Shown here piece after piece: positions 11,306 to 20,680 of a stretch of 64,000 bases of DNA (its first letter is position 1; each line of letters opens with the position of its first letter). A model generated the notes under the pieces. It was not told where the DNA came from. It did no database searches and saw nothing but the letters and a program-made list of their open reading frames with translations. The position numbers were made by a program, and so were the translations under genes. Origin of the DNA: Ovis canadensis. Taxonomy: Eukaryota > Chordata > Mammalia > Artiodactyla > Bovidae. The stretch covers positions 60,333,384 to 60,397,383 of the forward strand of contig NC_091250.1 in the NCBI RefSeq assembly GCF_042477335.2, given 5' to 3'.

Positions 11306-12477
11306 ATGCCCATCCTATCCACCCTGACTCCATCAGATGTTCGATAATATTGAGCCGTTGCGAGAGAGAGAGTATGTACCGAATGTAAGATGGGATATCA
11401 CTGCTGAGAAAGGAATGGGCTGGAGTGGCCTGAGAAGGTAAGGCTGGGTCTTGGAGCATAGAAAAGATGCAGCTAAAAGAATAGGACTTGGGCAGGAAAG
11501 AACGGAAGTGGCAGACCCCCAAAGCAGATGCTGAGATGACAATGCAGTACGTGTGTCTTATTTGGAAGATGATTCCTGGAAATACTGGTAGGAAAGTGGG
11601 GTCAGGGAAAGGAAGGAAGCCGGTAAAAGGGTCACCATCAAGTTCATCACTGCAAGGGCACTGGGGCTCTATCCAGTGTGAAACATGTTTGAGAATCACC
11701 CCAGTTGTACAACGGAGACAGAAGTATTTATCTGCAAACTTGCCATCCCATACTAGCTCAAGGCTGCTCTTGGGGCCATTACCTTGCTGCTGGAAAACCA
11801 GGAACAGCCTGGGCAGCTGAGCACAAGTGGTAGCCCCACAGGTCTGCGACAGCCACCACTCCATCTGACTGCATCGAGCCAGGCCAGCCAGGACTCTGTC
11901 CCCAGTGTTATCATAAAACTTGTCAAGTATCGTGCTGAAACCTGGGCTGTTTGGGGCCAGCTCAGAGTGGGAGAAGGGATGTGGGGAATGGGGTACTATT
12001 TTTTTTAACCCTAGAACCTAGGGAATGTTTCAGGAGTCATATGGCAAAAGCAGGGAGTGAATTCAGATAATGCCGCTACTCCGCCCCAGCTCCCTCCCAG
12101 CTCTGCTGATCTCTGAAGGTGAATTAGAATGAATCAAATCTGCTTCTCCAGGAAGCCCAGGTGAGCCATCAGATCCCCTGCCACTGAATTCATGTTTCTC
12201 CTCTGCCCAGCACAGTGGCCCAAATCCCCATGATTATGGTTTTACAAGGCTGCTAGCCTTGGATAGGTACTTCTTTCTCATTTGCAAGGTAGAATTACTG
12301 CTGATTTCTTGTGGGAACACACAGTGCGTTTAAAGCACTTGATTTAAGCATAGTACCCTCCTCTTAAGGAAAGATTCAAGGAAGAAATCCGCAAACTACA
12401 CTAAGAATACAAGCGAATGGGGAATGTCATTTAGGAAGCCCTTGAGAGGATTCATATCATAAGCATGATCTTCCCTT

Positions 12478-12555
12478 CATCCCTTCATTCAATGAATGCT
12501 TCATAGAGTCCCTACTTTGTGCCAGGTAAAGTGAACAAAACAAGCTTCTGCTCCC
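12478..12555 (-). repeat. L2-like relic
   Basis: Ttcattcaatgaatgcttca, ctactttgtgccaggtaaag, aacaaaacaagcttctgctc: a reverse L2 3' end. Confidence 0.5.
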
Positions 12556-12608
12556 ATATATAAATAAATTATACATTTGAATGTATATACTGTCAGGTTA
12601 TCAGTGCT

Positions 12609-12641
12609 ATCGCTTCTTGGCCTTTTGGCTAAGATCAAGTG
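12609..12641 (+). ncRNA. U2 snRNA 5'-terminal fragment (33 nt, pseudogene piece)
   Basis: First 33 nt of U2, stopping just at the branch-point recognition element (GUAGUA begins at nt 33). It lacks the Sm site, the 3' stem-loops and any U2 promoter, so it is not a functional snRNA gene; it is the 5' part of the chimeric retroposon. Confidence 0.9.
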
Positions 12642-12853
12642 GTGGCTCAGACGGAAAGCGTCTGTCTACAATGTGGGAGACCTGGGTTCGATCCCTGGGT
12701 TGGGAAGTTCCCTGGAGAAGGAAACGGCAACCCACTCCAGTACTCTTGCCTAGAAAATCCCATGGATGGAGGAGTCTGGTGTCCATGGGGTCGCAAAGAG
12801 TTGGACACGACTGAGCGACTTCACTTTTCTTTTTTTCTTTCTTTTCTTTTTCT
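12609..12853 (+). mobile_element. U2 snRNA 5' end / Bov-tA SINE chimera
   Basis: 12609-12641 matches U2 snRNA nt 1-33 (atcgcttcttggccttttgg, then ctaagatcaagtg), with one difference at nt 10. It passes directly into Bov-tA at ggtggctcag, so the first ten or so bases of the SINE head are missing. The SINE then runs normally through cctgggttcgatccctgggt and gcgacttcac to a pyrimidine-rich CTTTT tail. The whole unit is flanked by TTATCAGTGCTAT at 12598-12610 and 12854-12866; the AT is shared with the U2 start. Other families could not be excluded without a search, but the U2 match is long and ends exactly at U2 nt 1. Confidence 0.9.
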
Positions 12854-13069
12854 TTATCAGTGCTATGAAGAAAAATAAAGCATAGAAAGGGGAGATACAG
12901 TAATAAGAGGGTGTAATTTAAAATAGACTTCTCTGGGCAGGTGGCATATGAGTAGAGACCCAGGAAGGTACAGAAGGTGGAGAAACCCAGGCAAGTAACT
13001 GGCGGAAGGAACAAGAAGACATTATTATATTGATTTATAGCTTTTACATAAAGCATGTGATGATGGTTG

Positions 13070-13633
13070 TATTAGCTTCCTATTGCTGCTGTAACAAATT
13101 ACTACAAAATTAGTAAATTAAACACATTACTGGGATTTCACTGGTGGTCCAGCGGTTGGGAGTCTGCCTTGCCATGAGGGGGACGTAGGTTTGGTCCCTG
13201 ATCAGGGAACTAATCCCACGTGTCACAGGGTAACTAAGCCCATGAATCATATGAGGATCCTGCATGCCATAGATAAGGGCTGACCCAGGCAAATAAATAA
13301 ATATTAAAAACAACCCCCCCCCCCATCCTCCCTGAAACACATTATCATCTTACAGTTCTAGAGGTCAAAAGTTCAAAGTGAATCTTAACAGGCTAAAATC
13401 AAAGTGTCACCAGATCTGTATCCCTTCGATAGGTTCCAGGGGAAAACCTGTTCTTGGACTCCTCTAGCTTCTAGAAGCTGCCTGCATTCCCCAGCTTCTG
13501 GCTCCTTCCTCAAATCACTCCAAACTCCGTCTGGCTCAGTCATTAAATCTATTGTTCTGTGACCCTCTTGCCTCCTTTGTATAAGGACTCTTATGGTTTT
13601 AGTGGACCCACCAAATAATCCAGGATAACCTGA
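13070..13633 (+). repeat. Ancient mammalian repeat (family not assigned), split by a CHR SINE
   Basis: Ttcctattgctgctgtaaca, tcttacagttctagaggtca, and tagcttctagaagctgcctg match a common old mammalian repeat whose name I cannot assign safely. The SINE at 13130-13334 interrupts it. Confidence 0.6.
13130..13334 (+). mobile_element. CHR-type SINE with target-site duplication and C-run tail
   Basis: Tttcactggtggtccagcgg, ccctgatcagggaactaatc, then an aaataaataaatatt tail followed by a C-run of about 11 and atcctccctg. Flanked by AAACACATTA at 13120-13129 and 13335-13344, so the C-run lies inside the insert. Confidence 0.88.
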
Positions 13634-14732
13634 CCTTCTCAGTTCAGTTGCACAGTCGTGTATGACTCTTTGCAACCCCATGAACTGCAGCACGCCAGGC
13701 CTCCCTGTCCATCACCATCTCCCGGAGTCCACCCAAACCCATGTCCATTGAGTCGGTGATGCCATCCAACCATCTCATCCTGTCATCCCCTTCTCCTGCC
13801 CTCAATCTTTCCCAGAATCAGGGTCTTTTCAAATGAATCAGCTCTTCGCATCAGGTGGCCAAAGTATTGGAGTTTCAGCTTCAACATCATTCCTTCCAAA
13901 GAAATCCCAGGGTTGATTTCTTTCAGAATGGACTGGTTGGATCTCCTTGCAGTCCAAGGGACTCTCAAGAGTCTTCTCCAACACCACAGTTCAAAAGCAT
14001 CAATTCTTTGGTGCTCAGCTTTCTTTATGGTCCAACTCTCACATCCATATGTGACCACTGGAAAAACCATAGCCTTGACTACATGGACGTTTGTTGCCAA
14101 AGTATTGTCTCTGCTTTTTAATATGCTATCTAGGTTGGTCATAACTTTCCTTCCACGGAGTAAGCATCTTTTAATTTCATGGCAGAAATCACCATCTGCA
14201 GTGATTCTGGAGCTCCCCAAAAATTAAGTCAGCCACTGTTTCCACTGTTTCCCCATCTATTTCCCATGAAGTGATGGGGCCAGATGCCACAATCTTAGTT
14301 TTCTGAATGTTGAGCTTTAAGCCAACTTTTTCACTCTCCTCTTTCACTTTCATCAAGAGGCTCTTTAGTTCTTTTTCATTTTCTGCCATAAGGGTGGTGT
14401 CATCTGCGTATATGAGGTTATTGATATTTCTCCTGGCAATCTTGATTCCAGCTTGTGATGTTTCTCATGATGTACTCTGCATAGAAGTTAAATAAGCAGG
14501 GTGACAATATACAGCCTTGACGTATTCCTTTTCCTATTTGGAACCAGTCTGTTGTTCCATGTCCAGTTCTAACTGTTGCTTCCTGACCTGCATACAGGTT
14601 TCTCAAGAGGCAGGTCAGGTAGTCTGGTATTCCCATCTCTTTCAGAATTTTCCAGTTTATTGTGATCCACACAGTCAAAGGCTTTGGCATAGACAGTAAA
14701 GCAGAAATAAATGTTTTTCTGGAACTCTCTTG
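13634..14732 (-). mobile_element. BovB 5'-truncated fragment (1.1 kb)
   Basis: On the minus strand it carries the BovB RT from KAFDCVDHNK through the thumb (LKSLLMKVKEESEKVGLKLN, YGCESWTIKKAEHQRIDAFE) to the 3' end, with frameshifts and stops. The truncation point is at ctggaactctcttg. Confidence 0.92.
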
Positions 14733-15059
14733 GAAAGATATAGTAATATAAATGAAGAAAGTAAGCAATAAAAAGAGACTGTGATAAAAACAAGAGTCTA
14801 GCCAACAGGCCCACCCATCTAGGAGTCCCAAATTGCACGGGTGGCCCTTTAGGGTCTTGTTATGTTGAACTTTACCTCAGGGTGACTTTTTTAAAAGGTC
14901 AGTGAGAAAGGTCAAGGTGCAGTGGAGAGACTTACATTTTCCCTTTTAAATCCAGAATAAGAGTAATTAACCCTTAAGCTGAGCAACTAGATTGGCCAAG
15001 TAGGTACTCCTAGCCAATTTCTAGGTTTAAGCTGAAATTTAGGCTTAAACCTAGAGTTT
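14733..15059. other. Unassigned spacer between two head-to-head BovB pieces
   Basis: 327 bp with no recognisable element. Its right end carries two closely spaced hairpins, entered as a separate repeat. Confidence 0.6.
15020..15055. repeat. 13-bp inverted repeat (hairpin)
   Basis: Perfect 13-base arms: tctaggtttaagc at 15020-15032 and gcttaaacctaga at 15043-15055, with a 10-base loop. A second imperfect hairpin lies just upstream (ttggc ... tagg tact ccta gccaa, 14991-15016). Confidence 0.85.
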
Positions 15060-15872
15060 AAGGTTGTATATTGTCACCCTGCTTATTTAACCTATATGCA
15101 GAGTACATCATGCGAAATTCAAAATGCTGGGCTGCATGAAGCACAAGCCGGACTCAAGATTGCCAGGAGAAATATCAATAACGTCAGACAGGCAGATGAC
15201 ACCACCCTTATAAGCAAAGAGGAACTGAAGAACCCCTTGAAGGTGGAGGAGGAGAGTGAAAAAGCTGGCTTAAAACTCAATGTTCAAAACAGTAAGATCA
15301 TGCCATCCAGTCCCATCAGTTCTTGGCAAATAGATGGGGAAGCACTTCTTCCACCTTGAAAGAAAAGGAAGGACAAACCTAGACAACATATTAAAAAGCA
15401 GAGAATCACTTTGTCAACAAAAGCCTGTACAGTCAAAGCTACAGTTTTTCCAACAGTCATGTACAGACGTGAGAGCTGGGACCACAGAGAAGGCTGAATG
15501 CTGAAGAATTGATGCTTTCAAACTTTGGTGTTGGAGAAGCCTCTTGAGAATCACTTGGACTGCAAGATCAAACCAGTCAATCCTAAAGGAAATCAACCCT
15601 GAATGTTCATTGGAAGGACTCATGCTGAAGCTGAAGCTCCAATACTCTGGTCACCTGATGGGAAGAGCCAACTCATTGGAAAAGACCCTGATGCTGGAAA
15701 AGACAGAAGGCAGGAGGAGAAGGGGAGAACAGACAAGATGGTTGGATGGCATCACTGACTAAATGGGCATGAGTTTGAGAAGCTCTGGAAGATGGTGAAG
15801 GACAGGGAAGCCTGGCTGGCTACAGTCTATGGGGTCACAAAAGAGTCAGACACGACACAGACTGAACTACAA
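15060..15872 (+). mobile_element. BovB 5'-truncated fragment
   Basis: Begins in the RT at the GCILSPCLF region (tatattgtcaccctgcttat), keeps ADDTTLISKEELK with YA of the catalytic box changed, and ends at the usual BovB terminus. Several deletions and frameshifts; inactive. Confidence 0.9.
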
Positions 15873-17015
15873 CAAAGCTGAAATTGTCACTGTACATTAG
15901 TCTTCTATACTCTCAAAAGCAATTTTATCACCTGCTGATGTGACCCAAGCCATTCAGTATCTCTCAGCCTTACTGTCTGTATTGAGCAATAAGAATAATA
16001 CTCAGGGTTCTTCTCAGTGTTGCTGTTGGGACTCAATGTGTTCATTTGTGCAAATCAGTCTAGCACAGTGGCAGGAACAGAGAAGGGCCTCACCAAATAG
16101 GAGTTCTCCACCTTTCCCACGAATGGTCATGCTCAGTGGACACAGGGCATGATTCAAATATATCCTTGAAGGATTCTGGAGCTAGCTTTTCCTGTTAAAG
16201 AGTTCAGAAGTTTGTTAAATACAATCACAGGGCTTCACCATAAGCCTTGTTGACTGAATTAGGCTTGTGCATCAAATTACACAGTCTCACAGGTGACTGT
16301 ATCCAAGCTCACTCTGCTCACTGCACAATGGGCCAAAAAGTTGGGTGTTTGTTGAGGTACGGAGTAACAACTTTATTTATAAAGCTGGCAGACCAAGATG
16401 GCAGACTAATGTCTCAAAATAACCCGTCTTATGGGTTATGGATGTCAGTTTCTTTTACAGAACAGAAAGGGAGAGGTGGTGAGGAAGTAAAGTTTTTCTT
16501 AAAAAAAAGGCAATTAAATCTTGCAAATATCTCCTGGAATGGCAAACCTTAGGGAGGGGATGTGTCAACGTTCAGGTAGAGGGGCAGGGTTCCCTGAGGC
16601 AGGCCATTCTGTACACAGTATCCTTTCAGTGAACAATAGCAACTGAAAGCAAAGGTTAAAGAAACAGATTTTCCTGTGTAAAAACCAGACCTGGGAGTTT
16701 TGTATGGATACTAGCAGGAGGAGCTAAATTATATGGTAATTAGAAAGAGTCCCCATACCCCAGTGGCTTTTACACACAGATTTCATTCTTGCTCACCTGC
16801 ATCTGGGGTCAGCTGGGAGTTTTGCTTTGTGTGGCCTCATCCTGAATCAGGGCCGTGGCAGAAGAAAATGGACTCACGCAGCGACTGTGCTCTTAACAGC
16901 TTCCAGTTGCACTTACTTCTGCCCTGGCCTAAAGAGACCAAGTTTTGCTCACATGGCCAAACCTAACTCCAAGGGGGATGAAGAAAACTACCACCTGACT
17001 GTAACCAGAAATATC
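15873..17015. other. Intergenic DNA, no gene supported
   Basis: Apart from the MIR at about 15940, the interval 16330-17015 looks like decayed interspersed repeat (possibly LTR-like), but I cannot assign a family and see no coding gene. Confidence 0.5.
15938..16112 (-). repeat. MIR SINE relic
   Basis: Tgtgacccaagccattcagt, agcaataagaataatactca, and cagtctagcacagtggcagg in reverse MIR order. Confidence 0.7.
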
Positions 17016-17232
17016 TGGAGAATCACATTAATGACTGGAGCTTTCCAGGTGGCTCACTGGTAAAGAATCTACATGCCAGTGCAGGAGGCTCAAGAGGCGC
17101 TTTTCATCCCTGGGCTGGGAAGAGTCCCTGGAGGAGGGCATGGCAACCCACTGCAGTATTCTTGCCTAGGAAATTCCATGGAGGAGCCTGATGGGCCACA
17201 GTCTAGTCATACACAACTGAGCACACACATTA
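17016..17232 (+). mobile_element. Bov-tA SINE with the same unusual 5' leader
   Basis: The leader (tggagaatcacattaatgac, then tggagct) runs into ttccaggtggctcactggta, a tRNA-type head, and a Bov-A unit ending ctgagcacacac. Over about 31 nt the leader and head start differ from the copy at 4454 at only three positions. Confidence 0.8.
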
Positions 17233-17774
17233 AATTATGGCAACAGTTGCTGAGGCTCGGTCAGTTCCAGGGATTTTTGTCCTATGACCTCGGTATAGGG
17301 CTCCACATTAATGACTATCACAAGGATCTTACAAAGCTTTCATCACAATTATTACTCAATTCTCACAATATCCAAGGTAAAAATTAATTAATTAAATGTG
17401 ATAATTCAATGATAAGCCATCAGTAAATACCAACAGAAACAGAAAACCCAGAATAAACAGTCTGGGCAAGTCAGCCTACTATTCTGAGTCAAGTACCTGG
17501 AACAGATGAAATGGAAAGTGTTGCTCACCTCAAGAGGTGTCTGCCCATCTAAAGAAGAGTTTGCCTCTTAAAGTATGTCTTTGATAATAAGATTCTCATT
17601 TTATTTTGATATTGTTTTGTAAATGGCCCCTGAATGAAGGCCAACCACATCAATTCTTAGCTTAAAAATTGTGATCTTTTAATATTGTAGGAAAAACTGG
17701 TCAATATTTCTCCTTGAAGTAGCCCAGCATCCATTTCAAGTCTTTTATTGAATTTGTTAACAGTATTGCTTCTG
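17233..17774. other. Intergenic DNA, no gene supported
   Basis: AT-rich. A MIR-like trace may exist at 17260-17370. The 13-mer cacattaatgact recurs at 17304-17316. Nothing else recognised. Confidence 0.5.
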
Positions 17775-17884
17775 TTTTGTTTTGTTTTTTTTTTTTTTTG
17801 GCCAGGAGGCATGTGGCATCCTTGCTCCCTGACCCTACACTGAAGGATGAAATCTTAACTATTGGACCACTAGGCAAGTCCCTC
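17775..17884 (-). mobile_element. CHR-type SINE (reverse)
   Basis: A T-run followed by ggccaggaggcatgtggcat, ccttgctccctgaccctaca, and aactattggaccactaggca: reverse complement of a CHR SINE. Confidence 0.8.
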
Positions 17885-17910
17885 AGCATGCATTTCTAAC
17901 AGGGTAACTT

Positions 17911-19488
17911 GAAGAACTGTACAAAAAAGATCTTCATGACCCAGATAATCATGATGATGTGATCACTAATCTAGAGCCTGACATCTTGGAACGTGAAGTC
18001 AAATGGGCCTTAGAAAGCATCACTATGAACAAAGCTAGTGGAGGTGATGGAATTCCAGTTGAGCTATTTCAAATCCTGAAAGATGATGCTGTGAAAGTGT
18101 TACACTCAATATGCCAGCAAATTTGGAAAACTCAGCCGTGGCCACAGAACTGGAAAAGGTCAGTTTTCATTCCAATTCGAAAGAAAGGCAAAGCCAAAGA
18201 GTGCTCAAACTAGCACACGATTGCACTCATCTCACATGCTAGTAAAGTAATGCTCAAAATTCTCCAAGCCAGGCTTCAGCAATACGTGAACCATGAACTC
18301 CCTGATGTTCAAGCTGGTTTTAGAAAAGGCAGAGGAACCAGAGATCAAATTGCCAGCATCTGCTGGATCATTGAAAAATCAAGAGTTCCAGAAAAACATC
18401 TACTTCTGCTTTATTGACTATGCCAAAGCCTTTGACTGTGTGGATCACAATAAACTGTGGAAAACTGTGAAAGAGATGGGAATACCAGACCACCTGACCT
18501 GCCTCTTGAGAAATCTGTATGCAGGTCAGGAAGCAACAGCTAGAACTGGACATGGAACAACAGACTGGTTTCAAATAGGAAAAGGAATATGTCAAGGCTG
18601 TATATTGTCACCCTGCTTATTTAACTTATATGCAGAGTACATCATGAGAAATGCTGGACTGGAAGAAGCACAAGCTGGAATCAAGATTGCCAGGAGAAAT
18701 ATCAATAACCTCATATACGCAGATGACACCACCCTTATGGCAGAAAGTGAAGAGGAACTAAAAAGCGTCTTGATGAAAGTGAAAGAGGAGAGTGAAAAAG
18801 TTGGCTTAAAGCTCAACATTCAGAAAACGAAGATCATGGCATCTGGTCCCATCACTTCATGGGAAATAGATGGGCAAACAGTGGAAACAGTGTCAGACTT
18901 TATTTTGGGGGGCTCCAAAATCACTGCAGATGGTGACTGCAGCCATGAAATTAAAAGACGCTTACTCCTTGGAAGAAAAGTTATGACCAACCTAGACAGC
19001 ATATTAAAAAGCAGACATATTACTTTGCCGACTAAGGTCCGTCTAGTCAAGGCTATGGTGTTTCCTGTGGTCATGTATGGATGTGAGAGTTGGACTGTGA
19101 AGAAAGCTGAGCACCGAAGAATTGATGCTTTTGAACTGTGGTGTTGGAGAAGACTCTTGAGAGTCCCTTGGACTGCAAGGAGATCCAGCCAGTCCATTCT
19201 GAAAGAGATCAACCCTGGGATTTCTTTGGAAGGAATGATGCTAAAGCTGAAACTCCAGTACTTTGGCCACCTCATGCGAAGAGTTGACTCACTGGAAAAG
19301 ACTCTGATGCTGGGAGGGATTGGGGGCAGGAAGAGAAGGGGATGACCGAGGATGAGATGGCTGGATGGCATCACCGACTCGATGGACGAGTCTGAGTGAA
19401 CTCCGGGAGTTGGTAATGGACAGGGAGGCCTGGCGTGCTGCGATTCATGGGGTCGCAAAGAGTCGGACACGACTGAGCGACTGAACTT
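17911..19488 (+). mobile_element. BovB fragment with a long RT open frame
   Basis: 1.6 kb of BovB covering most of the RT domain to the 3' end. Motif A (DYAKAFDCVDH), GKGICQGCILSPCLFNLYAE, and motif C (YADDTTLM) are present in a frame open from 18293 to 19345. Lesions seen: a TAG at 18211-18213 where relatives have a Tyr codon, a 2-nt deletion near 18385, and CGA to TGA at the end of the frame at 19343. The endonuclease part is absent. The short repeat AACTTG flanks both ends (about 17905 and 19486). Confidence 0.93.
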
Positions 19489-20514
19489 GGAGAGATTTAA
19501 TTTGGACTATGTAATGATTTTTGCCTTAGAGTTTGACTTGAGTCTGACCCCTGAGTGAAAGATGAAACTCCACTTTATCCCTCTCCAAAAATCCCTGTCT
19601 CCTCAAGACAACTCCTCTGTGAAGGGACTACTTAGCTGCATCTCCAGAACCAGGTGGCTCTCTGGGTCTGGCCACTTGGCCTAGAATCTCAGCCACCTCG
19701 TCTACCCTGAAGATGAATGTGTGAGGCAGGAAGCTAAGAACAATTTCCACGTTTCTTAATTAATCCTGGCAAGGAAGTATTTTGGTCTCAAAGCTTGACC
19801 ACTGGGTATCAGACTTATGGGGCAAAGGAAAATAGAGATGGTTTATCAACTCCACTTAATTATGCCAATAGAATTCAAGTGAGATTTTCTACAGGACAGA
19901 AAATCAGCTGGCCCAAGATGTCAGTATGTCAGGGAACGCTCACTAAACTTTTCATCTGATTAAATCAGTAAATATCTTTTCTACATCTGCTCAAATAATT
20001 CATGTGACAGCATAGTGGTATGACCTTAATCCTCTCCTGATTTAAAGACTAAAGGGGAGTGGCCAACTTCTATATATGAAGCAATTCTAGAGACAGGTAA
20101 CTGGAAAGCTTCCTGCAACAGAACACCTGGGAATGCAGAAGAAAAGTACTTTAAGGACATCTTTTTCAATGCATAACCAAGTTTAGGAGGAAAGGGGGGA
20201 AATCCCCAGGATGGGGCTGGGATGAAACAAAGCAACTGACAACTCAAGTAAAGATTGCATGAGTGGGTAGCTTTGACATTTGACAAATCTGGGAAGACAA
20301 GGACAGGAGGAATTGGGACTGAGGGATGGAGCACAACTGTGATTTACACATTAAGTCCTGGCCTCCAAAAATGCAGGTCTCAAGTGGCACATCTAAGACA
20401 AGGAAGCTCAACTTTGCACTGGCTGGGGGTAGGGTAAGGTATTACGGGAAATAACAATGCTGTAGAGAAGACATTGGGGCCTGCTCTCCCTACCTTTCAT
20501 CTCCACTTTCAAGG

Positions 20515-20680
20515 TTTAAAACTCAGCTCTCCCTTATTAGGTTTGAAATCTTAGGCAGGTTATATAACCTCATAGCACCTTATTCTCCTTGGCTGGGCTT
20601 TGGTGAATGATTGATAAATTTAGTTTAAGCGCTTAATTAGCATACTACTTGGTACATAAAAAGGTAGTGTTCAAAAATGG
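20515..20680 (-). repeat. MIR SINE relic
   Basis: Taggcaggttatataacctc, then tttaagcgcttaattagcat and tacttggtacataaaaaggt: reverse MIR. Confidence 0.65.

Larger units (their letters stand above)
8701..12597. other. Intergenic DNA, no gene supported
   Basis: Contains L2 and MIR pieces, a Bov-tA, a Bov-A and two CHR SINEs, entered separately. A 190-codon open frame on the minus strand (11864-11292) is the longest non-transposon frame in the window but has no recognisable domain. 11310-12470 has no recognised element. Confidence 0.6.
12598..12866 (+). repeat. Target-site duplication bounding the U2/Bov-tA chimera
   Basis: Perfect 13-bp direct repeat TTATCAGTGCTAT at both ends. It shows that U2 piece, SINE and tail were inserted together. 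Confidence 0.92.

Noticed and set aside
11292..11864. 190-codon open frame on the minus strand
   Set aside because: No recognisable domain, its 3' end overlaps L2-like sequence, and no splice or polyadenylation context supports it. A chance open frame is the best reading.
12609..12641. Functional U2 snRNA gene
   Set aside because: Only 33 nt are present, with no Sm site, no 3' stem-loops and no snRNA promoter; it is a piece within a retroposon.
18293..19345. 350-codon reverse-transcriptase frame as a possible host gene
   Set aside because: It is part of a BovB retroelement with stops and a frameshift upstream, no endonuclease part and no host-gene context.
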